Below are positions 44,370 through 53,549 of a DNA stretch of 64,000 nucleotides, in pieces. The stretch is from the NCBI RefSeq assembly GCF_019457905.1, contig NZ_JAHZSV010000001.1, positions 186,001-250,000 of the forward strand, read 5' to 3'. Every line of letters starts with the position of its first letter. The stretch's first letter is position 1. The notes beneath the pieces are model-generated. The model saw only the letters and a program-made list of their open reading frames with translations, ran no database searches and was not told the DNA's origin. Both the position numbers and the translations under genes were made by a program. The DNA is from Flagellimonas abyssi. Its GTDB lineage: Bacteria > Bacteroidota > Bacteroidia > Flavobacteriales > Flavobacteriaceae.

Positions 44370-45506
44370 TTATAGCATACCCTTGGTAGAGGGCAGCACC
44401 ATTTTTTCAGCATCCCGTTTTACCGCCATTTTAATGGACTTGGCAAAAGCTTTGAATATGGCCTCGATTTTATGGTGTTCGTTGGTTCCTTCGGCCTTGA
44501 TGTTCAAATTGGCTTTGGCGCCATCGGTAAACGATTTAAAAAAGTGCATGAACATTTCCGTTGGCATATCACCCACTTTTTCACGTTTGAATTCGGTATC
44601 CCAGACCAACCAATTCCGTCCTCCAAAATCAATGGCAACTTGTGCAAGACAATCGTCCATGGGCAAGGCAAAACCATAGCGTTCAATGCCCAACTTATTG
44701 CCCAAAGCTTTGGAAAACAGCTCGCCCAAGGCAATAGCGGTATCTTCAATGGTGTGGTGTTCATCCACCTCTAAATCGCCATCTACTCTGATTTCCAAAT
44801 CCATTTGTCCGTGCCTAGCTAGCTGGTCCAACATATGGTCAAAAAACGCCAGACCTGTATTGATGTCACTTTTTCCTGTGCCGTCAAGGTTAATTTTGAT
44901 ATAGATATCGGTCTCGTTAGTTTTTCGGGTTATTTCCGCAACACGATTTTCCAATTTTAGAAATTCATAAATTTTCTCCCAATCGTTGCTTTCCAAGGCG
45001 ATGTACTCATCCAATTCTTCACGTTTTACTGTAATTTCCCCTGTGCCCAAATGTGTTTCATCATTGATAAAGATTCCTTTGGCACCCAGATTTTTGGCCA
45101 ATTCAACATCTGTCAAACGGTCACCGATCACAAATGAATTGGCTAAATCATATTCATCGGAAAAATAGGAGGTCAACATACCCGTACCTGGTTTTCGGGT
45201 ATTGGCGTTGTCTTTTGGAAAGGTCCTGTCAATAAAAACATTATCGAAATTTACACCTTCGTTCTCAAAAGCTTTGATGATGAAATTATGTACGGGCCAA
45301 AACGTATTCTCAGGAAAAATGTCGGTCCCAAGGCCATCTTGATTGGTGATCATCACCAGTTCATAGTCCAACTCTTTGGCAATTTTGCCCAAATAAGTAA
45401 ATACCTTAGGGTAAAAAACCATTTTTTCAAAAGCATCTATCTGCTCATCTACAGTTTCCTTGATGATGGTTCCATCACGATCAATAAACAATACTTTTTT
45501 GCCCAT
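44370..45506 (-). CDS. hisB: Bifunctional histidinol-phosphatase / imidazoleglycerol-phosphate dehydratase
   Basis: A 378-residue fusion. Residues 1-~165 form the HAD phosphatase ([11 protein letters not shown] nucleophile Asp; [23 protein letters not shown]). About 185-378 form the IGP dehydratase with the metal-binding [15 protein letters not shown] and a second HH ([14 protein letters not shown]). It performs steps 6 and 8 of the pathway. Its start overlaps the hisC stop. Confidence 0.95.
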   Translation of the reverse strand: MGKKVLFIDRDGTIIKETVDEQIDAFEKMVFYPKVFTYLGKIAKELDYELVMITNQDGLGTDIFPENTFWPVHNFIIKAFENEGVNFDNVFIDRTFPKDNANTRKPGTGMLTSYFSDEYDLANSFVIGDRLTDVELAKNLGAKGIFINDETHLGTGEITVKREELDEYIALESNDWEKIYEFLKLENRVAEITRKTNETDIYIKINLDGTGKSDINTGLAFFDHMLDQLARHGQMDLEIRVDGDLEVDEHHTIEDTAIALGELFSKALGNKLGIERYGFALPMDDCLAQVAIDFGGRNWLVWDTEFKREKVGDMPTEMFMHFFKSFTDGAKANLNIKAEGTNEHHKIEAIFKAFAKSIKMAVKRDAEKMVLPSTKGML

Positions 45507-46552
45507 TAGTTCAATTCTTTTAAAATGGCTATCAATTTTTTGTTCTCCTCTGGTGTGCCTACGGTAAATCGCAACGTATTCTCACAGAGCGGCTGCGTGC
45601 TTCGGTTACGCACCACCACTTGTTTATCCAATAATTGTTGGTAGCGTTTGTTGGCATCGTCAACTTTGGCCAATACAAAATTGGCGTCGGTTGGATATAA
45701 TTCCCTTACAAATTCCAAACCGTTCAAAGCATTGATCAATTCATCTCTTTCATCAAGAATCTGTTGCACCTCTCTATTGACCAAGTCTTGGTTCAACACC
45801 CGTTGTAAGGCACGTTGCTGCGTCAATTGGTTGACATTGTAGGGTGGTTTGATTTTGTTCAAAACACCGATAATTTCTTCTGATGCATAGCATATGCCCA
45901 ATCGGATACCAGCCAGTCCATAGGCTTTGGACAGCGTTTGGGTCACAATCAAATTGGGATAGTTATCCAATTTCGACAACCAACTTTCATCCTTTGAAAA
46001 ATCGATATAGGCTTCGTCAATCACCACCAAGCCCTGAAAGTATTTCAGCAATTTTTCGATGGCTTCTTCTTTGAAAGCGTTGCCCGTAGGATTATTTGGC
46101 GAACAAATGAATAACAACTTGGTTTTGATATTCACCGCCATTAAAATTTCATCCACATTGGGTTCGAAATCATTGGTTAACAGAACCTCCTTGTTTTTAA
46201 CTGCATTGATGCCTGCCAGCACCTTGTACATTCCGTAAGTTGGTGGCAGCGTGATAATATTATCCTGATTCGGTTCACAAAACGCCCTGTAGATCAAATC
46301 CAAGACCTCGTCGCTCCCATTCCCGAGTAAAATTTGATTTTCTGACACTCCTTTCTGCTCCGCCAACAACGATTTTAAACTTCGCTGGTAAGGGTCTGGG
46401 TAGCGGTTGACGCCATTATCGAAGGGATTTTCGTTGGCATCCAAAAATATCATCTCCGAACCATCCGAGACATATTCATCACGTGCGGAAGAGTACGGTT
46501 GTAGCTTAAGAACCGATTCCCTCACCAATTTATTTAAATCAAACCCTTCCAT
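45506..46552 (-). CDS. hisC: Histidinol-phosphate aminotransferase
   Basis: A 348-residue class I/II PLP aminotransferase. Key sites: [23 protein letters not shown], Schiff-base Lys in [16 protein letters not shown], and the C-terminal Arg in [12 protein letters not shown]. It overlaps hisD and hisB by one base at each end (ATGA/TAATG-like junctions). Confidence 0.95.
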   Translation of the reverse strand: MEGFDLNKLVRESVLKLQPYSSARDEYVSDGSEMIFLDANENPFDNGVNRYPDPYQRSLKSLLAEQKGVSENQILLGNGSDEVLDLIYRAFCEPNQDNIITLPPTYGMYKVLAGINAVKNKEVLLTNDFEPNVDEILMAVNIKTKLLFICSPNNPTGNAFKEEAIEKLLKYFQGLVVIDEAYIDFSKDESWLSKLDNYPNLIVTQTLSKAYGLAGIRLGICYASEEIIGVLNKIKPPYNVNQLTQQRALQRVLNQDLVNREVQQILDERDELINALNGLEFVRELYPTDANFVLAKVDDANKRYQQLLDKQVVVRNRSTQPLCENTLRFTVGTPEENKKLIAILKELN

Positions 46553-47835
46553 TATTTTAAACTTTTTAATCTAAGGGTTACCGCATTTTTATGTGCCTGC
46601 AATCCTTCCGCTTCAGCCATCAGTTCAATGGCAGTTCCGATACCTTTGATGCCTTTTTCGGATATTTTCTGAAAGGTCATGCTCTTCATAAAACTATCCA
46701 GATTCACACCGCTATATTGCTTGGCGTAGCCATTTGTGGGCAAGGTATGATTGGTGCCCGAAGCATAATCCCCTGCACTTTCTGGCGTATAGTTTCCAAT
46801 AAAGACCGAACCCGCATTCTGAATGTTCTCGAGATAAAAGCCCTCATTTTCCACACAAACAATAAAGTGTTCAGGACCATATTCGTTAATCAAATCCAAA
46901 GCTTCTTGGTCATTTTTGGCTAGAATGAGCTTGCTGTTACCGATAGATTTACGGGCGATTTCTTCTCTGGGCAGGAGTTGTATCTGATTTTCAATTTCCT
47001 TTTCAACGGCCTTAACCAACTTTTCCGAAGTGGAGACCAAAATAACTTGACTGTCGACCCCGTGCTCGGCCTGACTCAACAAATCCGAAGCAACAAAAGC
47101 GGCATTGGCAGAATCGTCAGCAACCACCAACAATTCACTTGGGCCTGCGGGCATATCGATAGACACATTGTATTGAGTGGCCAGTTGTTTTGCGACAGTC
47201 ACATATTGATTCCCAGGACCAAAGATTTTGTACACTTTCGGAATGCTCTCCGTTCCAAAGGTCATCCCTGCAATGGCTTGAATGCCACCTACTTTAAATA
47301 TTTGTGTTACACCGCACAATTGGGCCGTATATAAAATCGCTGGATTGATTTCCCCATTTTTATCAGGTGGGCTACAGAGCACAATTTCTTCACACCCAGC
47401 AAGTTTGGCTGGAATAGCCAACATTAAAATTGTAGAAAAGAGTGGCGCTGTTCCTCCAGGAATGTACAATCCCACTTTCTGGATGGGGCGTTTTTCTTGC
47501 CAGCACTCCACACCAGGCATGGTTTCCACTTCTACTTTTGAAGTTTTCTGTGCCGCATGGAATTTTTCAATGTTGGATTTGGCCAGCGTAATGGCTTGTT
47601 TCAACGCATCAGAAACAGAATTACTGGCGTTATCAATCTCATCATCGTTCACTAAAAGTGATTCCAAACTCACTTTATCAAACTGGGCTGTATATTTTTT
47701 GATGAGGGTATCGCCCTCGGCCTGTACCTCCTTAAAAATACTGTTGACAATTTCCTCAATATCGGAAACGGTGTGGGTAGGACGCTTTAAGATTTCTTCC
47801 CACTCCGTGGGCTGTGGATAGTTGATACGTTGCAT
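46552..47835 (-). CDS. hisD: Histidinol dehydrogenase
   Basis: A 427-residue zinc-dependent NAD enzyme performing the last two oxidations to histidine. Signature GPGNQYVTVAKQLA, DMPAGPSELLVV, the base region EHGVDSQVILVS, the Glu-His pair in NEYGPEHFIV, and the HTLPTNGYAKQYSGV segment are all present. It overlaps hisC and hisG by one base at each end. Confidence 0.95.
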   Translation of the reverse strand: MQRINYPQPTEWEEILKRPTHTVSDIEEIVNSIFKEVQAEGDTLIKKYTAQFDKVSLESLLVNDDEIDNASNSVSDALKQAITLAKSNIEKFHAAQKTSKVEVETMPGVECWQEKRPIQKVGLYIPGGTAPLFSTILMLAIPAKLAGCEEIVLCSPPDKNGEINPAILYTAQLCGVTQIFKVGGIQAIAGMTFGTESIPKVYKIFGPGNQYVTVAKQLATQYNVSIDMPAGPSELLVVADDSANAAFVASDLLSQAEHGVDSQVILVSTSEKLVKAVEKEIENQIQLLPREEIARKSIGNSKLILAKNDQEALDLINEYGPEHFIVCVENEGFYLENIQNAGSVFIGNYTPESAGDYASGTNHTLPTNGYAKQYSGVNLDSFMKSMTFQKISEKGIKGIGTAIELMAEAEGLQAHKNAVTLRLKSLK

Positions 47836-48692
47836 TACAATACCATTTTTTCAATAGGACACACCAAAATACCTTCTGCACCAGCTGCTTTCAGCTCATC
47901 GATAACCTCCCAAAAAGTCTCCCGATTGATTACGGTGTGCACGGAGCTCCATCCTTCCTCCGCTAATGGCAAAACGGTGGGGCTGCGCATTCCGGGAAGA
48001 ATGGAAATAATCTCTTCCAACTTATCGTTCGGGGCATTCATCAAAACATACTTGTTGTTCCGCGCCTGCAATACCGATTTGATCCTGAATTGGATTTTTT
48101 TCAGCAGTTCCTTGCGCTCTTGGGAAATGGTGGGCGATACCGCCAATACGGCCTCACTTTTCAACATCACTTCCACTTCCTTTAAATTGTTTTTGAAGAG
48201 CGTGCTGCCACTGGAAACAATATCACAAATTCCATAGGCCAAGCCAATATTTGGTGCGATTTCCACCGAACCGTTGATGATGTGCAAATCTGCCGTTACA
48301 CCTTTGGATTCCAAATACTCCCTTACGGTGTTCGGGTACGAAGTGGCAATTTTTTTACCTTCAAAATCTTTGACTGAATTGTAGGTTACACCCTTGGGTA
48401 CGGCCAAGGACACGCGACATTTAGAAAAATTAAGACGCTCCGCGATGGAAATGTCTTTTCCTTTTTCAATCAAAACATTTTCCCCAATAATGGCAATGTC
48501 AACTACCCCATCCCTTAAATATTGAGGGATGTCGCCATTTCGTAAATAAAAAACTTCCAAAGGAAAATTTCTTGAGGTAGCCTTTAACTGATCCTTTCCA
48601 TTATCGATGGAAATACCACAATCTTTTAAAATAGCGAGGGAATCCTCGTTCAATCGGCCACTTTTTTGGACTGCAATTCTAATTTTTGTCAT
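47835..48692 (-). CDS. hisG: ATP phosphoribosyltransferase (long form)
   Basis: A 285-residue long-form HisG with the C-terminal ACT-like regulatory domain (about 215-285), so it should be feedback-inhibited by histidine without HisZ. The catalytic PRPP-binding motif lies in YGICDIVSSGSTLFKNNL. It is the first structural gene of the operon; the attenuator described at 48728-48846 lies 36 bases upstream. Confidence 0.95.
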   Translation of the reverse strand: MTKIRIAVQKSGRLNEDSLAILKDCGISIDNGKDQLKATSRNFPLEVFYLRNGDIPQYLRDGVVDIAIIGENVLIEKGKDISIAERLNFSKCRVSLAVPKGVTYNSVKDFEGKKIATSYPNTVREYLESKGVTADLHIINGSVEIAPNIGLAYGICDIVSSGSTLFKNNLKEVEVMLKSEAVLAVSPTISQERKELLKKIQFRIKSVLQARNNKYVLMNAPNDKLEEIISILPGMRSPTVLPLAEEGWSSVHTVINRETFWEVIDELKAAGAEGILVCPIEKMVL

Positions 48693-48727
48693 TTTTTTAT
48701 CGTTTTGTCCGAAAAATCAAATGGGTA

Positions 48728-48762
48728 CAAAAAATAAACCCGTTTGATTTCTCAAACGGGTT
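48728..48762 (-). terminator. Attenuator terminator of the his operon
   Basis: An 11-bp perfect stem (48737-48747 with 48752-48762) has a 4-base loop. On the minus strand it is followed by TTTATTTTTT (plus 48728-48736). It lies between the leader peptide and hisG. Its first arm on the transcript contains CCCGTTTGAG (plus 48751-48760), which can pair instead with CTCAAGCGAG in the leader (plus 48797-48806): nine of ten positions pair, one of them G-U. Confidence 0.85.
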
Positions 48763-48792
48763 AGAATATATTTTAAAAACAACAATACATTT

Positions 48793-48846
48793 CTATCTCG
48801 CTTGAGGGCAAGTATAAAAATGATGATGTGTGTTTCTATTTCTCAT
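48793..48846 (-). CDS. hisL: Histidine operon leader peptide (17 aa, three consecutive His)
   Basis: ATG-to-TAG frame reading MRNRNTHHHFYTCPQAR. Three adjacent His codons (residues 7-9) lie 15 bases before the segment that can form the antiterminator. A ribosome stalled on the His codons leaves CTCAAGCGAG free to pair with the terminator's first arm, and one that reaches the stop codon covers it. That is the standard logic of amino-acid attenuation. The gene is too short for normal gene callers. Evidence is the coincidence of His codons, terminator and pairing immediately upstream of hisG. Confidence 0.85.
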   Translation of the reverse strand: MRNRNTHHHFYTCPQAR

Positions 48847-48853
48847 TATGCTT

Positions 48854-48881
48854 CAAAAATAGGATATATTTTTATATCAAA
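48854..48881 (-). promoter_or_regulatory. Predicted his operon promoter
   Basis: The minus strand has TTTG (48881-48878), 16 bases, then TATTTTTG (48861-48854), a full TAnnTTTG -7 box. The leader ATG is at 48846, so the transcript would have only a few bases ahead of the start codon, close to leaderless. The spacer is at the short end of the known range. Confidence 0.5.
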
Positions 48882-48891
48882 AAAGAAGAAT

Positions 48892-49707
48892 TTAGTTATT
48901 TCCCAAAATTAATGGCAATCCGTCATCGCCGGAACCAACCACAACAATTTTAGCATTCGGAGATTCCGCTAATTTTAAGGTTGCATCTATACCTTTGTCC
49001 TGCAATATCTTATCTGTTAAAGATGCACTCAAAATACGGTTGGCATCGGCCTTACCCTGTGCTTCGATTCTAACTTTTTCAGCTTCCTTTTCTGCAGTCA
49101 CCAATCTAAATTCATATTCCAATGACTCCTGTTCCTGCTTCAATTTTCGCTCAATGGCATCCTTGATGGTTGGCGGTAAGGTAACATCTCTCACCAGTAC
49201 CTCATTGAGTTGAATATACTGGTCTTCCACAATTTTCTGGGTCTCCTCAAAAATCTCTTGTTGGATTGCATCACGTTTACTGGAGTATAATTGTTCGGGA
49301 GTATAACGCCCAACAACGCTACGTGCGGCAGACCTGATGGCAGGAAGTAGAACGCGCTCTATGTACTGTTCACTTTTTTCCTGATGTAACTTTCCGAGTT
49401 GCTCATATTTGGGCTGGAACCACACGGATGCCTCCAATTTAATGTCCAGACCATTGGATGAGAGTACGTTCATTTTTTCGAGTTGTTCTTGCTGCCGTAC
49501 TTCGTAAACAAAGACTTTGTTCCACGGTGCTACAAGATGAAAGCCTTCTCCCAAAGGTGGTTCGTCGGTAACAACCCCTCCACCGAAATATTTGTACAAA
49601 ACCCCAGCTTCACCGGAACCAATGGTCACCGTTGACCTAGATGCAAAAATGATTAAAAAAATAATCGCTGCCAAAGCCGGCAACGCAATCTTTGGTAATT
49701 TATCCAT
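48892..49707 (-). CDS. SPFH/Band 7 (prohibitin-like) membrane protein
   Basis: A 271-residue protein with an N-terminal membrane helix (ALPALAAIIFLIIFA), a SPFH domain (about 28-200; GEAGVLYKYFGGGVVTDEPP, SVVGRYTPEQLYSSKR) and an Ala/Glu-rich coiled-coil tail. It resembles bacterial prohibitin homologues that form large membrane rings and associate with FtsH-type proteases. It follows the VWA gene by 12 bases in an apparent fabG-VWA-SPFH unit. No terminator was seen between it and the his leader. Confidence 0.88.
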   Translation of the reverse strand: MDKLPKIALPALAAIIFLIIFASRSTVTIGSGEAGVLYKYFGGGVVTDEPPLGEGFHLVAPWNKVFVYEVRQQEQLEKMNVLSSNGLDIKLEASVWFQPKYEQLGKLHQEKSEQYIERVLLPAIRSAARSVVGRYTPEQLYSSKRDAIQQEIFEETQKIVEDQYIQLNEVLVRDVTLPPTIKDAIERKLKQEQESLEYEFRLVTAEKEAEKVRIEAQGKADANRILSASLTDKILQDKGIDATLKLAESPNAKIVVVGSGDDGLPLILGNN

Positions 49708-49719
49708 GTTTAGTTTGAT

Positions 49720-51753
49720 TTAAATTAATCCGTTATATTTTCTGATAAACCATTCCGCTGCAAGCGAAAGGATGATGAGTCCGAGTAAAATACGGAAATC
49801 TATTAAAGATACAACATTATCCCTGCTTTTTTGAACAGGTAAAAATTGTTGTGATAATGACAGATTGGTCTGTAGTTCTTCCAGTTTATCCAAATAATAT
49901 ATTTGCCCCCTATTTTTGAAGGCTAAACGTTCCATTTTTTTATAGTTTGAGGAAACAAGTTGCTTTTCTGGGTTAAAATCCAATATTTTAAAAGTTCCCG
50001 AGCGGCTCAAATTTTCATCCTGAACAGTTACAGTAAATTCATATTCCCCTGCTCCCAGATCACTCAGGTCCACTTCATAAAAAGAGCCTCTTAAGAGCAT
50101 TGGGGATATTCGTGAAAAACCATTTTCTTTTCCTTTAATGGTCATGGAAATACTGGCATTGCTATCAAACTGGTAACTTTCATCAAAATAAGAAGCCCTG
50201 ATTTTGGCCATACTTGCATTATCAAAAATCAATTCGTAATCCAGTTCCAAACGGTTCCGTTGCTTGCTGGAGCCCAGATACACCATCAAATTCCCGATAA
50301 ATTCATCAAAAATGTCAAAGCTTTGCTCATTTCGGTACACTTGGGCCCGCCAACGCCAAATATCCTCTCCAAAAAGAACGGCTTCCTTTGTGTTGGATTC
50401 GGTCAAAATTGAAAATAAAGGCTTTTCAAGGTTGATGCCCTGCAACTGTTGGAACATCAATGTTTCACTTTCTTTGTTCAACTGAATATCTGCCAAGGTT
50501 CCCTTTAAGGGTGGAAATCCGTCAACAGCAAAATTGCCAAGACCAAATAACCCGAAGGCGTTGTTTAAGACTGGTAAAATATCCTCTGGCTGTCGACTAC
50601 CTGAGACAGTAAAGCTCTTTTGGATTTGATTTAAAAAGTTCCAATCCGTTTTGCTTCCAGTGATGGTAAAATGGTTGGCACCTGAATTATTGATAAACTC
50701 GTAAATACTTCTAAAATTTCGGTTGGGCTGATACAAGATAATCAATCCCACATCCTCTAGTTCTGATTGACCGACGTTAGGTTTTAAAAGCTTTACGGAG
50801 CGTTGTTCGTTGGATTCAATAGACTTTTTTAATGCACCGATATCTGGATGCAGCATATCGGAAATAATGGCCACATTGGTTTTTTCATTAATAACTTCAA
50901 TGGCGGTTTCTTTGGAGTTGTTGGCTGTATTGCGCTCATTTTCAAGTGTGACCACTTCAATTTTGATGGTTTTGATGCCCACACTTTGCGCCTCCACCAA
51001 GGTATTCAAGGTTTGACTATTCTTGGTAGCACTAAAGTTTATGAGTTTTTGATGCACCCTGCTCCCATTAATGGAAATGGTGACGGTACTGGAGACTGGT
51101 CGACTCCCTTGATAACGAATGGTGGATTCAATGGGAAAGCTGTTTCGTAAAAAGGCATATTTATTCACATTGATGAGTCCTACGGAAAGGTCTTCATACT
51201 GAGTTGTATCCCCAACGACAACTGAGTTTACGATTAAATTTTGATTCAGATTGATGTACTCGTAATCTCTTCCCAAGGTCTGATTGCCATCGGAAAACAA
51301 TACAATGGCATTGTTTCCGTTGACAAATACTTCGTTTAAGGTATTGAGTGCATTGGAAATATCGGTATTGCTCTGATCAAATTGAATAGAATCGCTAGCA
51401 GAAATGGTATTGCCAAACCCGTATTGATGGATGTTGAATCTTTCGTTTATAGCATCATTCTGACTAATTTGTTGGATAGCTTGGGAAATATCAGTCTGGG
51501 ACAAAGCATCTTGCATAGAAGTGGAATTATCCACTAACAGAATCAAATTGGCTTTTTCAACAAAATAATCCTTACTGACAAACTTTGGGTTTATTAAAAG
51601 TAAAAGGCCGCAAAACAAGGTGATAAACCTTAATGCGGCCAATATTATTTTAAGTGAACCCTTTCTTGGGTTTTTATAGAAGTATTGAAAATAGACAAGT
51701 ATAAGCGCGGCAGCAACTGCTAAAATAATAAGAAGTACCGTGCTCAACTCCAT
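49720..51753 (-). CDS. Large membrane protein with VWA-like domain
   Basis: A 677-residue protein. Two N-terminal membrane helices (about 5-22 and 35-57, ending LLLLINPKF), a von Willebrand A-like domain at about 65-190 (LILLVDNSTSMQDAL with the DxSxS MIDAS; NAIVLFSDGNQTLGRDY), a periplasmic beta-rich region, and a C-terminal membrane helix (IDFRILLGLIILSLAAEWFIRKY). The layout resembles BatA-like and related VWA membrane proteins often paired with glutamine-amidotransferase-like folds (DVGLIILYQPN). The partner is unknown. It starts 4 bases after the fabG stop. Confidence 0.78.
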   Translation of the reverse strand: MELSTVLLIILAVAAALILVYFQYFYKNPRKGSLKIILAALRFITLFCGLLLLINPKFVSKDYFVEKANLILLVDNSTSMQDALSQTDISQAIQQISQNDAINERFNIHQYGFGNTISASDSIQFDQSNTDISNALNTLNEVFVNGNNAIVLFSDGNQTLGRDYEYINLNQNLIVNSVVVGDTTQYEDLSVGLINVNKYAFLRNSFPIESTIRYQGSRPVSSTVTISINGSRVHQKLINFSATKNSQTLNTLVEAQSVGIKTIKIEVVTLENERNTANNSKETAIEVINEKTNVAIISDMLHPDIGALKKSIESNEQRSVKLLKPNVGQSELEDVGLIILYQPNRNFRSIYEFINNSGANHFTITGSKTDWNFLNQIQKSFTVSGSRQPEDILPVLNNAFGLFGLGNFAVDGFPPLKGTLADIQLNKESETLMFQQLQGINLEKPLFSILTESNTKEAVLFGEDIWRWRAQVYRNEQSFDIFDEFIGNLMVYLGSSKQRNRLELDYELIFDNASMAKIRASYFDESYQFDSNASISMTIKGKENGFSRISPMLLRGSFYEVDLSDLGAGEYEFTVTVQDENLSRSGTFKILDFNPEKQLVSSNYKKMERLAFKNRGQIYYLDKLEELQTNLSLSQQFLPVQKSRDNVVSLIDFRILLGLIILSLAAEWFIRKYNGLI

Positions 51754-51757
51754 TCAT

Positions 51758-52507
51758 TTATGTTAACATTCCACCATCAACATTCAATACCTGTCCTGTT
51801 ACGTAGTCGGATAGGTCCGATGCTAAGAATACACATGCATTGGCAACATCTTCTGGGCTTCCACCTCGTTTCAACGGAATACCTTCTCTCCAACCTTGAA
51901 CTGTTTTTTCGTCCAATTTCTTGGTCATTTCAGTTTCGATGAAACCGGGAGCAATGGCGTTGCAACGGATATTTCTGGAACCTAGTTCCAAGGCCACGGA
52001 CTTGGTAAAACCAATCATACCGGCTTTAGAGGCTGCATAATTGGTTTGTCCAGCATTTCCTTTTACACCTACCACACTGCTCATATTAATAATGGAACCT
52101 TTGCGCTGCTTCAACATAGTACGTTGCACCGCTTTAGTCATATTAAACACTGATTTCAAGTTAATTTCAATTACGGTATCAAAATCTGCTTCGCCCATAC
52201 GCATCAACAAATTGTCCTTGGTGATACCTGCGTTATTAATCAGTACGTCGATTTTCCCATCAAAATCCTCCAAAACCTTGGCAACTAGTGCTTCGGATTC
52301 TTCAAAACTGGCGGCATTACTTTTATAGGCCTTGGCCTTTACGCCCATTTCGGACAGTTCTTTTTCCAATTCCAAAGCTGGAGCTTCGCTAGAACTGTAG
52401 GTAAAGGCCACATTTGCTCCGTGTTTTGCAAATACTTCGGCAATACCTCTACCAATTCCTCTACTAGCTCCTGTTATAATTACATTTTTCCCTTCCAAAA
52501 GTTTCAT
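51758..52507 (-). CDS. fabG: 3-oxoacyl-[ACP] reductase
   Basis: A 249-residue short-chain dehydrogenase that reduces 3-oxoacyl-ACP in fatty acid elongation. NADPH site TGASRGIGRGIAEVF, NNAGITKDNL, catalytic Ser/Tyr/Lys in NMSSVVGVKGNAGQTNYAASKAGMIGF, and the C-terminal YVTGQVLNVDGGM typical of FabG. First gene of the unit leading to the VWA and SPFH genes. Confidence 0.93.
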   Translation of the reverse strand: MKLLEGKNVIITGASRGIGRGIAEVFAKHGANVAFTYSSSEAPALELEKELSEMGVKAKAYKSNAASFEESEALVAKVLEDFDGKIDVLINNAGITKDNLLMRMGEADFDTVIEINLKSVFNMTKAVQRTMLKQRKGSIINMSSVVGVKGNAGQTNYAASKAGMIGFTKSVALELGSRNIRCNAIAPGFIETEMTKKLDEKTVQGWREGIPLKRGGSPEDVANACVFLASDLSDYVTGQVLNVDGGMLT

Positions 52508-52536
52508 ACAATGATTGTGTTTGAATGGTTAATAAC

Positions 52537-52544
52537 CAAATATA
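52537..52544 (-). promoter_or_regulatory. -7 box for fabG
   Basis: The minus strand reads TATATTTG (TAnnTTTG). A TTTTCG -33-like sequence lies 20 bases upstream. The start of transcription would be about 25 bases before the fabG ATG. A small dyad GGTTATTAACC overlaps the inferred start point. Confidence 0.45.
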
Positions 52545-52566
52545 GTTGTTGTTTTATGTTTAGACG

Positions 52567-52594
52567 AAAAAAAATCCCGCATAAAACGGGATTT
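52567..52594 (-). terminator. Terminator after sucD
   Basis: AAATCCCG (52572-52579) pairs with CGGGATTT (52587-52594) around a 7-base loop; on the minus strand a run of eight T follows (A-run 52567-52574). It lies 21 bases after the sucD stop. Confidence 0.85.
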
Positions 52595-52614
52595 AGTATG
52601 GTTTTAACGGTTGG

Positions 52615-53487
52615 TTACCCAACCACTTCTTTCACTTTTACGCCGATTTCGGCAGGAGAATCAACAACGTGGATACCACATTCTTTCATGATTCTTTTCT
52701 TGGCCTGGGCAGTATCATCGCTACCACCAACAATGGCGCCAGCATGCCCCATGGTACGTCCGGCAGGGGCGGTTTCACCAGCAATAAATCCAACAATCGG
52801 TTTTTTGCTTCCACTCTCTTTGTACCATCTAGCGGCTTCAGCTTCCAATTGACCACCGATTTCACCGATCATGACAACACATTCGGTTTCTGGGTCATTG
52901 ATCAATAGCTCAACGGCTTGTTTTGTAGTAGTTCCGATAATTGGGTCACCACCAATTCCAATGGCAGTTGTGATTCCCAATCCTTGACGAACTACTTGAT
53001 CAGCAGCTTCATAGGTCAACGTTCCTGATTTTGAAACGATTCCCACTTTTCCTTTTTTGAAGACAAATCCTGGCATGATACCAACTTTTGCTTCACCAGG
53101 GGTAATTACACCTGGACAGTTTGGACCGATCAATGTACAGTTCTTGTTCTTGATGTAATCGTTGGCCTTAACCATATCCGCTACGGGAATACCTTCGGTA
53201 ATCGTGATGATTACTTTTATTCCAGCATCGGCAGCTTCCATAATGGCGTCCGCAGCAAATGCGGGCGGAACAAAAATAATTGTGGTATCGGCACCAACTT
53301 CTTTTACAGCATCTTCCACTGTATTAAAAACTGGTTTTCCCAAATGTTCCTGTCCTCCTTTTCCTGGGGTCACACCACCAACCACGTTGGTTCCGTATTC
53401 AATCATTTGTTCGGCGTGGAATGTTCCTTCACTACCGGTAAATCCTTGTACAATTATGTTTGAATCCTTGTTTACTAAGACGCTCAT
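52615..53487 (-). CDS. sucD: Succinyl-CoA ligase, alpha subunit
   Basis: A 290-residue alpha subunit of succinyl-CoA synthetase (TCA cycle). CoA-binding start [42 protein letters not shown]; and the phosphohistidine loop [10 protein letters not shown] near residue 246. The beta subunit gene is not in this window. It has its own promoter and terminator, so it is monocistronic. Confidence 0.95.
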   Translation of the reverse strand: MSVLVNKDSNIIVQGFTGSEGTFHAEQMIEYGTNVVGGVTPGKGGQEHLGKPVFNTVEDAVKEVGADTTIIFVPPAFAADAIMEAADAGIKVIITITEGIPVADMVKANDYIKNKNCTLIGPNCPGVITPGEAKVGIMPGFVFKKGKVGIVSKSGTLTYEAADQVVRQGLGITTAIGIGGDPIIGTTTKQAVELLINDPETECVVMIGEIGGQLEAEAARWYKESGSKKPIVGFIAGETAPAGRTMGHAGAIVGGSDDTAQAKKRIMKECGIHVVDSPAEIGVKVKEVVG

Positions 53488-53510
53488 ATATTTAACTTAA
53501 TGTAGAGATA

Positions 53511-53518
53511 CAAAAATA
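53511..53518 (-). promoter_or_regulatory. -7 box for sucD
   Basis: The minus strand reads TATTTTTG, a full TAnnTTTG match, giving a leader of about 18 bases before the sucD ATG at 53487. No clear -33 box. Confidence 0.4.
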
Positions 53519-53549
53519 TGGTTTACTAAAGTTTTTATCTATTGATTTC

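Noticed and set aside
47282-47821. A 179-codon plus-strand frame opposite hisD
   Set aside because: hisD is certain, and the frame overlaps its catalytic core; nothing independent supports it.
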